Shown here piece by piece: positions 8,033 through 15,855 of a stretch of DNA of 47,586 nt. How positions within the stretch are numbered: position 1 is the first letter of the stretch; the number at the start of each line of letters is the position of its first letter. Source of the DNA: JAGGAG01 sp031402225 (lineage in GTDB: Bacteria > Gemmatimonadota > Gemmatimonadetes > Gemmatimonadales > GWC2-71-9); the NCBI GenBank assembly GCA_031402225.1, contig JANNSD010000041.1, positions 1 through 47,586 on the forward strand, in the 5' to 3' direction. Position numbers and translations under genes: made by a program. The notes beneath the pieces are model-generated. The model did not search any database and had not been told where the DNA came from. It was given only the letters and a program-made list of their open reading frames with translations.

Positions 8033-8842
8033 ATGACATCCTCATTGGACACGTCAGCGTCGTCCTTGGTGGCCCCAGCGCGCACGGTACCGCGGATCAT
8101 CGGGCGCGCTGTGCTGCGCGTGGTCCTGTTCTGGTGGCTTGCGACCGGGCTCCTGGTCGCGACGCAGCGTGACAGCGTCACGCGGGGAGTGGCCCTCGCC
8201 CTCGCACTGGGGCTGGGCCTGCTGGGGTGTCGGTTGACCTGGATCTCGCGCAACGATGAGTCGCCGCGCGGTGCACAGCTGGCCTTCATCGGGGCCGCGT
8301 TCCTCTGGATCCTGGTGCAGACCACGTTCTACGGCGGCTGGCTGGTGGGCCCCGAGCTCCCGATCCCGGCGTCGGCGGGCCCGTCGCCACGCCTCGCGCT
8401 GCTGGCCATCGCGGCCACCGGATTCAACACGATTGCCGCGGCGGCGGCGTTCGGGTGGACGGTCGCGGTGCACGGGCGAAATCCCGTCGGCTGGTATACG
8501 CTCGGAGCGTTCTGGGGCGCCGATCAGCTCGCCAAGCTGAATGTCTTCCTCGGAGTCGCCAACCCGGGCACCCACTTTCTCCCCGAGCGACTGTCGTTCC
8601 TGATTGCCTACTTCGGACCGCAGCGTAACTCGGCGCTGCTTCCGCTGTCCGTCCTGCTGCTCGCCGGCCTCGCGTGGTGGCTGTTCCGGCGCGCCGTGCG
8701 TACCACCGATGCGTTTGCGCGAGAGGGAAACGCGCTCCTGGCGGCGTTGCTGGCGCTGGCGGCGCTCGAGCACCTGCTGCTGGGTCTTTCCGTACAGTTG
8801 CCGCTGTGGGATCCGTTCCTCCGGGCGCGTGGTGTTGTCTGA
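8033..8842 (+). CDS. puhE: PuhE, putative photosynthetic complex assembly protein (DUF3623 family)
   Basis: Predicted polytopic membrane protein (about 7 hydrophobic segments, 269 aa). The PuhE family signature is clear near the middle: FWGADQLAKLNVFLGVANPG, then HFLPERLSFLIAYFGPQRNS. PuhE influences LH1/RC assembly and BChl production in Rhodobacter; its mechanism is not known. In proteobacteria it usually follows acsF or the puh genes, whereas here it follows bchID. ATG 8033 is chosen because it sits one base after the bchD stop. A longer in-frame reading into bchD exists but adds only low-complexity sequence. Confidence 0.88.
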   Translation: MTSSLDTSASSLVAPARTVPRIIGRAVLRVVLFWWLATGLLVATQRDSVTRGVALALALGLGLLGCRLTWISRNDESPRGAQLAFIGAAFLWILVQTTFYGGWLVGPELPIPASAGPSPRLALLAIAATGFNTIAAAAAFGWTVAVHGRNPVGWYTLGAFWGADQLAKLNVFLGVANPGTHFLPERLSFLIAYFGPQRNSALLPLSVLLLAGLAWWLFRRAVRTTDAFAREGNALLAALLALAALEHLLLGLSVQLPLWDPFLRARGVV

Positions 8843-8864
8843 TGCGCCGGGTGCCCTGCGCACC

Positions 8865-9719
8865 ATGACGCCGCTTCGCCGGGCGGCGTGGATCGCGCTG
8901 CTTGCCTACGCCCTCCAGACCGTCATGAGCATCGGGGCGTTTCACTTCATGGTGGGACGGCCGGTGCCGACGGGCTTCGATGCCGACCTGTGGGCGCGGG
9001 GCTACGCCTTCGGGATGAAGCACATGGGCGCGCTCATGATTGCGACCGGTTTCCTGGCGGCGGCGTTCACCGTCGCGGACCTTGCCGGCTGGCGGCGCGG
9101 GCTGCGCGCCGCCCTGGCCGTGGTTGTCCTCACGCTGTCGGTCGAGCTGGTGGGTGCCTGGACCGGTGTTCCGTTTGGCGAGCATGCCTACGGGGGGCAA
9201 CTCGGTTGGCTCGTGTTCGGGCTGGTCCCGCTGGTCATTCCGTTGAGCTGGTTCCTCATGCTCGTCGCGTCGCTCGGCATCGCGCTCCGCTTCTCGCGTG
9301 GGCCCGTGGTCACGCTCTGCCTGACGGCACTGGGGCTGTTCGCGTGGGATGTGCTGATGGAACCGGCGATGAGCGCCGCGTACCCCTTCTGGGTATGGCG
9401 CTCGAGCGGGGTGTACCACGGGATGCCGATCGCCAACTGGCTGAGCTGGCTGGCGATCGGACCGGTGATCGCCTGGACGCTGCGGCGGGTTGCGGGGCCG
9501 GCGCTGGAGCGGCTCGCCACTGATCCACTGGCACCGGCGCTGTATGCGCTGACCGGGCTGCTCCCGCTGGCCCTGGCAATGGAATTCGGGCTGTATGGCG
9601 CGGCGGCGCTGGGTGGTGCGGCGATGCTGATGTACCTGGTGGCGCCACGGATGTCCGGGGTCGTCCTGACGCGCCCCAGCGCGCCGCCTGCCGACCCGCG
9701 CGCACCCGCGGCATCATGA
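8865..9719 (+). CDS. cruF: Carotenoid biosynthesis protein, CruF-like C-1',2' hydratase (DUF422)
   Basis: Predicted integral membrane protein of 284 aa with about 7-8 hydrophobic segments. Motifs typical of the DUF422/CruF/bacterioruberin-hydratase family are ELVGAWTGVPFGEHAYGGQL, the WDVLMEPAMSAAYPFWVW block, and GVYHGMPIANWLSWLAIG. CruF adds water across the C-1',2' double bond of acyclic carotenoid ends, which makes it a functional substitute for CrtC (inferred). ATG 8865 gives a normal N-terminus; GTG codons at 8829/8832 overlapping puhE are alternatives. Four bases overlap the next region (ATGA at 9716), and crtF begins right after. Confidence 0.85.
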   Translation: MTPLRRAAWIALLAYALQTVMSIGAFHFMVGRPVPTGFDADLWARGYAFGMKHMGALMIATGFLAAAFTVADLAGWRRGLRAALAVVVLTLSVELVGAWTGVPFGEHAYGGQLGWLVFGLVPLVIPLSWFLMLVASLGIALRFSRGPVVTLCLTALGLFAWDVLMEPAMSAAYPFWVWRSSGVYHGMPIANWLSWLAIGPVIAWTLRRVAGPALERLATDPLAPALYALTGLLPLALAMEFGLYGAAALGGAAMLMYLVAPRMSGVVLTRPSAPPADPRAPAAS

Positions 9720-10826
9720 ATGGGTGGTCCGAAGCGTGGGCCATTCATCGAGCGCCTCATGCGCAGCCCCGATCTGCAGCGGCGGCTGCTTCGCATGCCG
9801 GGGCTCGGGTGGCTGGCGCGTCGGCGCGCCGAGCGGCTGTTCGACCTCCTCGCCGGCTTCACCTACAGCCAGACGCTCGCGGCGTTCGTGCACCTGGGCG
9901 CTCCTGAGGCGCTCTCGGGCGGTCCGCACAAGCTCGGAGAACTCGCCACGACACTGGGCCTGAGCGAGCCCGCGACCCAGCGCCTGCTCGACGTCGCGGT
10001 GGCGCTCGAGCTCGCGGCACAAACCAGGGACGGCCGCTACCGGCTTGGCGCGCTGGGGCTGCCGCTGCTCGGCCGTCCTGAACTGGCCGTGCTCATCGCC
10101 CACAGTGCGCTTCTCTACGAGGATCTGCGCGACCCCGTCAGGCTCCTGCGCGACGATCGGGCATCGGCCACCACGTTGTCGGAATTCTGGGGCTATGCCC
10201 GCGCGCGGGATCCCGCCGCCGTGCCCGCGGCGGCGGTGGCGGCCTACAGTCAGGTGATGACCGCCTCCCAGCCGCTGGTCGCGGCCGTGGTGCTCGATGC
10301 GTGGCCGCTGGCGCGGTATCGGCTGCTCCTCGACGTCGGTGGGGGCGAGGGCGCGTTCCTCCGTGCCGCCGCCGCGAGCGCCCCGGCCCTGCAACTGGCG
10401 CTTCTGGAACTGCCCGCCGTCGCGGACCGCGCCGCCGCCGCGTTCGATGCGGCCGGGCTCGGGGCCCGGCTGACGATCCACCGGGGCAACTTCCTGACCG
10501 ACGCGCTTCCCACGGGCGCCGACTGTATTTCCCTGGTACGGGTCTGCTTCGATCACGACGACGACGCGGTCCTGCGACTGCTGCAGCAGGTGCGCGTCGC
10601 CCTGCCGCCGGGCGGGACGGTGCTCATCGCCGAGCCGATGGCGGGGCTGCCCGACGCGAAGCGCGTCGGCGTGTATTTCGGTCTGTACCTGCTCGCCATG
10701 CGGAGCGGGCGTCCCCGCACGCCGGACGAGTTCGCCCGGCTGCTGCGAAAGTCTGGTTTCGGTACGGTGCGATCGGTGCCCACCGCCGCCCCCATCCAGA
10801 CCGGTTTGATGGTGGCATTCAAGTAA
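9720..10826 (+). CDS. crtF: Hydroxyneurosporene/demethylspheroidene O-methyltransferase
   Basis: SAM-dependent methyltransferase of the CrtF family, 368 aa. An N-terminal winged-helix dimerisation region (GELATTLGLSEPATQRLLDV) is followed by the Rossmann SAM site LLLDVGGGEGAFL and the CrtF-typical VTASQPLVAAVVLDAWPL-like block (here MTASQPLVAAVVLDAWPLAR), then SLVRVCFDHDDDAVLRLLQQ and IAEPMAGLPDAKR. It methylates the tertiary 1-hydroxyl of acyclic carotenoids such as demethylspheroidene. Here the hydroxyl would come from CruF, not CrtC (inference). ATG 9720 is preferred over the nearby out-of-frame ATG 9716, since only the 9720 frame encodes the enzyme. It sits just upstream of bchC, as in the classical crtEF-bchCXYZ order. 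Confidence 0.92.
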   Translation: MGGPKRGPFIERLMRSPDLQRRLLRMPGLGWLARRRAERLFDLLAGFTYSQTLAAFVHLGAPEALSGGPHKLGELATTLGLSEPATQRLLDVAVALELAAQTRDGRYRLGALGLPLLGRPELAVLIAHSALLYEDLRDPVRLLRDDRASATTLSEFWGYARARDPAAVPAAAVAAYSQVMTASQPLVAAVVLDAWPLARYRLLLDVGGGEGAFLRAAAASAPALQLALLELPAVADRAAAAFDAAGLGARLTIHRGNFLTDALPTGADCISLVRVCFDHDDDAVLRLLQQVRVALPPGGTVLIAEPMAGLPDAKRVGVYFGLYLLAMRSGRPRTPDEFARLLRKSGFGTVRSVPTAAPIQTGLMVAFK

Positions 10827-10860
10827 GCCAGAGGCGTGCACTCCTGGGAGCGTTCCGGAC

Positions 10861-10878
10861 TGTAAGGTTTGCTTGACA
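10861..10878. promoter_or_regulatory. PpsR/CrtJ-type operator 1 of the bchC tandem
   Basis: TGTAAGGTTTGCTTGACA fits TGT-N12-ACA. Its right half contains a consensus -35 hexamer TTGACA (10873-10878). Eight bases separate it from the second palindrome. The same 8-bp tandem spacing supports cooperative CrtJ binding at the Rhodobacter capsulatus bchC promoter (established knowledge). Confidence 0.85.
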
Positions 10879-10886
10879 AAATAGAA

Positions 10887-10904
10887 TGTCAGTCGCACCT
10901 TACA
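10887..10904. promoter_or_regulatory. PpsR/CrtJ-type operator 2 of the bchC tandem
   Basis: TGTCAGTCGCACCTTACA fits TGT-N12-ACA and lies 26 bp centre-to-centre from operator 1. A TACAAT (10901-10906) overlapping its right edge resembles a -10 box, but it is 22 bp from TTGACA. TAGAAT (10882-10887) between the operators is another -10-like hexamer. The promoter geometry is therefore unresolved. Confidence 0.82.
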
Positions 10905-10963
10905 ATTGTTCCTCTAGGCCACTGCTAAAACTCGAGTTCGGGCATCAGCCCGAGGTCTCGCCC

Positions 10964-11902
10964 TTGGACACAGTTGCTGTGGTTCTCGAGAGGCCCGAAC
11001 GGCTCTCGTTGCGCCGGCTTGAATTGACGCCACCCACCGATGACGACGTTGTCGTTGAGGTGGAGTGGACCGGTATCAGTGCCGGTACCGAGCGTCTGCT
11101 CTGGACCGGGCGCATGCCGTCCTTCCCCGGCATGGGATACCCCCTGGTTCCCGGCTACGAGTCAGTGGGTCGGGTCGTCCACGCGGGGCGGAGTGCCGAC
11201 CGCCGGGTGGGCGACCGCGTTTTCGTGGCCGGGGCGCGCTGTTTCGGGGAGACGCGGGCGCTGTTCGGTGGTGCGGCCAGCCGGCTGGTGGTGCCTGGGT
11301 CGCGGGCCATCCCGTTTAGCGAGGCCCTGGGCGAGCAGGGGGTACTTCTGGCCCTGGCGGCCACGGCATACCATGCCGCGTGGGGCGCAGGCGCCGCGGC
11401 GCCCGACCTGATCGTGGGGCATGGGGCACTGGGCCGGTTGCTTGCGCGGCTCGCGCTGGCGCTCGGGTCACCGGCGCCCACGGTGTGGGAGCGCAACGCC
11501 GAGCGGCGGGGTGGAGCCGACGGGTACGCTGTGCTCGACCCGGCCGAAGATGAACGCCGGGATTACCGCAGCATCTACGATGTCAGTGGCGACGCCTCCA
11601 TTCTCGATCAGCTGATCGCTCGCCTGGCCCCCCGCGGAGAAATCGTGCTCGCGGGCTTCTACAGTGATGCACTGTCCTTTCACTTCGCGCCGGCGTTCCT
11701 GCGCGAGGCGCGGTTGCGCGTGGCGGCTGAATGGCGGCCGGCGGATCTCGAAGCGGTCACGGCGCTGGCCAACGAGGGCCGCCTGTCGCTGGACGGGCTC
11801 ATTACCCATCGCGTCCGGAATACGTCCGCCGAGCAGGCCTACACCACCGCATTCACTGACCCGAGTTGCGTCAAGATGCTTCTTGACTGGAGAACGGCAT
11901 GA
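10964..11902 (+). CDS. bchC: Bacteriochlorophyllide a dehydrogenase (3-hydroxyethyl oxidation)
   Basis: Zn-independent MDR-type dehydrogenase that oxidises the C3 1-hydroxyethyl to acetyl, a late step to bacteriochlorophyllide a. I prefer TTG 10964 as start. It gives LDTVAVVLERPERLSLRRLE, the usual family N-terminus, and the usual length (312 aa), and GAGG (10952-10955) lies eight bases upstream. The ATG at 10886 lies in the spacer between two operators, has no ribosome-binding site and would add 26 atypical residues. Visible features: TGISAGTERLLWTG, GYESVGRVV, a nucleotide-binding segment GHGALGRLLARLALALGSP. The stop overlaps bchX (ATGA). Confidence 0.95.
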   Translation: MDTVAVVLERPERLSLRRLELTPPTDDDVVVEVEWTGISAGTERLLWTGRMPSFPGMGYPLVPGYESVGRVVHAGRSADRRVGDRVFVAGARCFGETRALFGGAASRLVVPGSRAIPFSEALGEQGVLLALAATAYHAAWGAGAAAPDLIVGHGALGRLLARLALALGSPAPTVWERNAERRGGADGYAVLDPAEDERRDYRSIYDVSGDASILDQLIARLAPRGEIVLAGFYSDALSFHFAPAFLREARLRVAAEWRPADLEAVTALANEGRLSLDGLITHRVRNTSAEQAYTTAFTDPSCVKMLLDWRTA

Positions 11903-12906
11903 TCTCCTCGGCAGGTACCCCCGTTCCGCTGACGATGACCAGCCGGCTCCGCGACGAGGCGGCGATCGAGCCCGATCCGGTCGCGACCGGTCCCGTGAAG
12001 AAGGCGACCCAGATCATCGCGATCTACGGGAAGGGTGGGATCGGCAAGAGCTTCGCGCTGGCGAACCTCTCCTACATGATGGCCCAGCAGGGCCGCAAGG
12101 TGCTGCTGATTGGCTGTGACCCGAAGAGCGACACCACCAGCCTCCTGTTCGGCGGCAAGGCCTGTCCCACGATCCTCGAGGTATCGGCGAAGCGGAAGCT
12201 GGCCGGTGACCCGGTGGGGATCGGCGATGTGTGCTTCAAGCGCGACGGTGTCTACGCCATGGAGCTGGGCGGTCCCGAGGTCGGCCGCGGCTGCGGCGGG
12301 CGCGGCATCATCCACGGCTTCGAGATCCTGGAGAAGCTCGGCTTCCACGAGTGGGGTTTCGACTTCGTGCTGCTCGACTTCCTGGGCGACGTGGTGTGCG
12401 GCGGGTTCGGCCTTCCGATCGCGCGCGACATGTGCCAAAAGGTCATCGTGGTCGGCTCCAACGACCTGCAGTCCCTGTATGTCGCCAACAACGTTTGCTC
12501 CGCCGTGGAGTACTTCCGCAAGCTTGGTGGCAACGTCGGGGTGGCGGGCCTCGTGGTGAACAAGGACGATGGCAGCGGCGAGGCGAAGGCCTTCGCCGAC
12601 AAGGTGGGCATTCCGGTGCTCGCGTCCATTCCCGCGCACGATGACATCCGGCGCAAGAGCGCCAATTACGAGATCATCGGCATTCCCGGTGGGGCCTGGG
12701 GCGCGCTCTTCGAGGAGTTGAGCACCAATGTCGCCGAGGCGCCGCCGGTGCGGCCCAGGCCACTGACGCAGGAGGGGCTCCTGGACCTCTTCTCCGGCGA
12801 AGCGGTGGGCCGGCACGTGGTGCTCCAGCCGGCCACCATGGAAGACATGTGCGGACGGGCGGAGATACAGCGGCCCTCGCTGGAGGTGGTGTACGACACG
12901 GTCTAG
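11899..12906 (+). CDS. bchX: Chlorophyllide a reductase iron protein subunit X
   Basis: NifH-like ATP-dependent reductase component of chlorophyllide oxidoreductase (COR), which reduces ring B to give the bacteriochlorin. P-loop YGKGGIGKSFALANL (residues ~43-56), DPKSDTT switch, and the two cysteines that bind the intersubunit [4Fe-4S] cluster, Cys132 (GRGCGGRG) and Cys167 (DVVCGGFG). The N-terminal ~35-residue extension before the P-loop separates BchX from BchL, as does SFALANLSYMMA in place of STTSSNL. 335 aa, normal. The oxygen-sensitive cluster makes activity dependent on low local oxygen. The start overlaps bchC. Confidence 0.97.
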   Translation: MISSAGTPVPLTMTSRLRDEAAIEPDPVATGPVKKATQIIAIYGKGGIGKSFALANLSYMMAQQGRKVLLIGCDPKSDTTSLLFGGKACPTILEVSAKRKLAGDPVGIGDVCFKRDGVYAMELGGPEVGRGCGGRGIIHGFEILEKLGFHEWGFDFVLLDFLGDVVCGGFGLPIARDMCQKVIVVGSNDLQSLYVANNVCSAVEYFRKLGGNVGVAGLVVNKDDGSGEAKAFADKVGIPVLASIPAHDDIRRKSANYEIIGIPGGAWGALFEELSTNVAEAPPVRPRPLTQEGLLDLFSGEAVGRHVVLQPATMEDMCGRAEIQRPSLEVVYDTV

Positions 12907-12922
12907 CGCCGAGCTGCCCGTC

Positions 12923-14407
12923 GTGACCATCGACGCGGCCGGCTGCCATGGCGGTGCGGACCAGATGCTGGCCGCCGCCAAGGCTGCCGGCAAGAGCGAC
13001 GTGCTCGATCAGTACAGCCGCGACTATCCGAAGGGGGCCCACGACCAGCCCCAGTCGATGTGTCCGGCGTTCGGTTCGTTGCGGGTCGGACTGCGTATGC
13101 GCCGCACCGCGACCATCCTGTCCGGCTCGGCGTGCTGCGTGTACGGCCTCACGTTTACCAGCCATTTCTATGGTGCCCGGCGCACGGTGGGCTACGTGCC
13201 GTTCAACTCGGAGTCGCTGGTGACGGGGCAGCTGTTCGAGGACATCCGGGACGCGGTCTACAAGATGGCCGACCCCGCGCTGTATGACGCCATCATCATC
13301 ACCAATCTGTGCGTGCCGACGGCGTCGGGGGTTCCCCTGCAACTGCTTCCCAAGGAAATCAACGGCGTCCGCATCATTGGTATCGACGTGCCGGGCTTCG
13401 GTGTACCCACCCACGCAGAGGCGAAGGATGTGCTCGCCGGTGCGATGCTGCGCTACGCCCGCCTCGAGGCGGAGCATGGTCCGGTGCAGACCCCGCGGGG
13501 CGGTGTGTCGCAGAAGCCGACGGTGACCCTGGTGGGCGAAATGTTCCCGGCCGATCCGGTCGGCATCGGCATGATGCTCGAGCCGCTTGGGCTGGCTGCC
13601 GGTCCGGTGGTGCCGACCCGCGAGTGGCGTGACCTCTATGCCGCGCTCGATTGCGCGGTGGTGGGCGCCATTCACCCGTTCTATGTCGCCTCCTTTCGCG
13701 AATTCTCGCTGGCGGGCCGGGCGATCGTTGGATCGGGGCCCGTGGGTGTTGAAGGCACGGAGGCGTGGCTGCAGGCGATTGGCGCCGCGTGCGGTACGGC
13801 GCAGCCGGCGATCGACAACGCCAAGAACCGGTTTCTTCCCGCGATACGCACGGGCCTGGCCCGGCACCCGATCAAGGGTCGCATCACGCTGTCTGGATAC
13901 GAGGGTTCGGAACTCCTCGTGGCGCGCTTGCTGGTGGAGAGTGGCGCCGACCTCCGGTATGTGGGAACGGCGTGTCCCCGCACCGAGTGGAGTGCCCTCG
14001 ACCGCGACTGGCTCGAGGGGCGTGGCGTCCAGGTGCAGTACCGGGCATCTCTGGAGCACGACCTCGCCGCTATGGCGGAGTTCGAGCCCGACCTGGTGAT
14101 CGGCACGACCCCGGTGGTGCAGCAGGCCAAGGAGCGGGCGATTCCGGCGCTCTACTTCACCAACCTGATCTCGGCTCGGCCGCTCTTCGGCCCGGCCGGG
14201 GCGGGATCACTGGCGCAGGTCGTGAACGGCGCGATGGGGAACACGGCCCGCATGCAGACCATGAAGGCCTTCTTCGAGGGCGTCGGTCAGGGTCCTTCGG
14301 CGGGAGTGTGGGAGGATGTGCCGCAGGACCGGCCGGAATTCCGGGAGCACTACCGCCGTCACCTCGCCAAGGAAGCGAAGCGGCGCTCGTCGGAGGCCAT
14401 GATCTGA
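12923..14407 (+). CDS. bchY: Chlorophyllide a reductase subunit Y
   Basis: NifD-like half of the COR catalytic component. Conserved N-terminal block CHGGADQMLAAAKAAGKSDV, then the cluster cysteines in QSMCPAFGSL, SGSACCVYGL and TNLCVPTASG. The end carries a C-terminal FEGVGQGPSAG-type region. A GTG start is used (VTIDAAGCHGGADQ); no upstream ATG is available after the bchX stop 17 bases earlier. 494 aa, in the family range. The final A of its TGA is the first base of the bchZ ATG (TGATG), indicating coupled translation of the two partners. Confidence 0.96.
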   Translation: MTIDAAGCHGGADQMLAAAKAAGKSDVLDQYSRDYPKGAHDQPQSMCPAFGSLRVGLRMRRTATILSGSACCVYGLTFTSHFYGARRTVGYVPFNSESLVTGQLFEDIRDAVYKMADPALYDAIIITNLCVPTASGVPLQLLPKEINGVRIIGIDVPGFGVPTHAEAKDVLAGAMLRYARLEAEHGPVQTPRGGVSQKPTVTLVGEMFPADPVGIGMMLEPLGLAAGPVVPTREWRDLYAALDCAVVGAIHPFYVASFREFSLAGRAIVGSGPVGVEGTEAWLQAIGAACGTAQPAIDNAKNRFLPAIRTGLARHPIKGRITLSGYEGSELLVARLLVESGADLRYVGTACPRTEWSALDRDWLEGRGVQVQYRASLEHDLAAMAEFEPDLVIGTTPVVQQAKERAIPALYFTNLISARPLFGPAGAGSLAQVVNGAMGNTARMQTMKAFFEGVGQGPSAGVWEDVPQDRPEFREHYRRHLAKEAKRRSSEAMI

Positions 14408-15855
14408 TGCTGGTCCTCGACCACGACCGGGCGGGCGGCTACTGGGGCGCCGTGTACGTCTTCACCGCGGTGAAGGGGTTGCAGGTCGTCATCGACGGCC
14501 CGGTGGGGTGCGAGAACCTCCCCGTCACCTCGGTGCTGCACTACACCGACGCGCTCCCGCCGCACGAGCTTCCGATCGTGGTGACGGGGCTGGGCGAGGA
14601 AGAGCTGGGCCAGCGGGGCACCGAAGCGAGCATGAAGCGGGCGCACAAGATGCTCGATCCGGAACTGCCGGCGGTGGTCGTCACTGGCAGCATCGCCGAG
14701 ATGATTGGCGGGGGAGTGACGCCCGAGGGCACGAACATCCAGCGATTCCTGCCTCGCACCATCGACGAGGACCAGTGGCAGGCGGCCAACCGAGCGCTCT
14801 ACTGGCTCTGGACCGAGTACGGCCTCAAAAAGGGCGTGCGGCCCGATCCGCGGCCGCGCCTGCCGGGATCGAAACCGCGAGTCAACATCATCGGGCCGAT
14901 CTACGGCACCTTCAATACTCCCTCCGACCTGGCGGAGATCCGCCGGCTGATCGAGGGCATTGGCGCCGACGTGAACATGGTCTTTCCGCTGGGCAGCCAC
15001 CTGGCTGACGTGCCGCGCCTGGTCGACGCCGATGTGAACGTGGTGATGTACCGCGAGTTCGGGCGGATGCTGTGCGAGTCGCTGGAGAAGCCCTACCTCC
15101 AGGCACCGATCGGCCTCCACTCGACGACGCTGTTCCTGCGTACGCTGGGCGAGATGCTGGGCATTGACCCGGAGCCGTTCATCGAGCGCGAGAAGCACAC
15201 CACGATCAAGCCCTTGTGGGACCTGTGGCGGAGCGTCACGCAGGACTTCTTCGCGACGGCGAGTTTCGGCATCGTGGCCAACGAGACCTACGCGCGCGGG
15301 GTGCGGCACTTCCTGGAGGAGGAAATGGGCCTGCCATGCACCTTTTCCTTCTCCCGCCGCGCCGGGGTCAAGCCCGACAATGAAGCGGTGCGGCAGGCGA
15401 TCCGCGAGAAGCCGCCCCTCGTGCTGTTCGGGAGCTACAACGAGCGCATGTACCTGGCGGAGAGCGGCGGACGCTCCACCTACATCCCAGCCTCGTTTCC
15501 CGGCGCGATCATCCGTCGGCACACCGGGACGCCGTTCATGGGCTACTCCGGCGCGACGTACCTGGTGCAGGAGGTGTGCAATGCGCTGTTCGACGCACTG
15601 TTCCACATCCTCCCGCTCGGCAGTGAAATGGACAAGGTGGAGGCTACGCCGGCGCGCGCGACGTCGAGCCTGCCCTGGAATGACGGGGCGAAGCAGCTGC
15701 TCGACGAGCTGGTGGAGCGGGAACCGGTCCTGGTGCGCATCTCGGCGGCGAAGCGACTGCGCGATCGCGCGGAGCGGGCGGCGCGCGAGGCGGGCGAGGA
15801 TGTGGTGACGGAGGATCGCGTTACGGCGGTGGGCGGCGCGCTGGCGGCAGTGTAG
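14407..15855 (+). CDS. bchZ: Chlorophyllide a reductase subunit Z
   Basis: NifK-like partner of BchY. The ATG at 14407 overlaps the bchY TGA; the frame stays open far upstream, but the BchZ N-terminus LDHDRAGGYWGAVYVFTAVK fixes this start. Key features: cluster cysteine in DGPVGCENLPV, GLGEEELGQRGTEASMKRAH, IIGPIYGTFNTPSDLAEIRR. The C-terminal tail EREPVLVRISAAKRLRDRAE is characteristic of BchZ. 482 aa. The 3' end overlaps the convergent bchO gene by 35 bases (15821-15855). Confidence 0.97.
   Translation: MLVLDHDRAGGYWGAVYVFTAVKGLQVVIDGPVGCENLPVTSVLHYTDALPPHELPIVVTGLGEEELGQRGTEASMKRAHKMLDPELPAVVVTGSIAEMIGGGVTPEGTNIQRFLPRTIDEDQWQAANRALYWLWTEYGLKKGVRPDPRPRLPGSKPRVNIIGPIYGTFNTPSDLAEIRRLIEGIGADVNMVFPLGSHLADVPRLVDADVNVVMYREFGRMLCESLEKPYLQAPIGLHSTTLFLRTLGEMLGIDPEPFIEREKHTTIKPLWDLWRSVTQDFFATASFGIVANETYARGVRHFLEEEMGLPCTFSFSRRAGVKPDNEAVRQAIREKPPLVLFGSYNERMYLAESGGRSTYIPASFPGAIIRRHTGTPFMGYSGATYLVQEVCNALFDALFHILPLGSEMDKVEATPARATSSLPWNDGAKQLLDELVEREPVLVRISAAKRLRDRAERAAREAGEDVVTEDRVTAVGGALAAV

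Noticed and set aside
10873..10906. Sigma70 promoter TTGACA ... TACAAT at bchC
   Set aside because: The spacer is 22 bp, too long for a normal sigma70 promoter; both hexamers are better explained as parts of the operators. The true -10 was not identified.
13765..14406. In-frame N-terminal extension of bchZ through bchY
   Set aside because: The frame is open by chance; BchZ homology begins at 14407, where the ATG overlaps the bchY stop, and the upstream part is coded by bchY in another frame.
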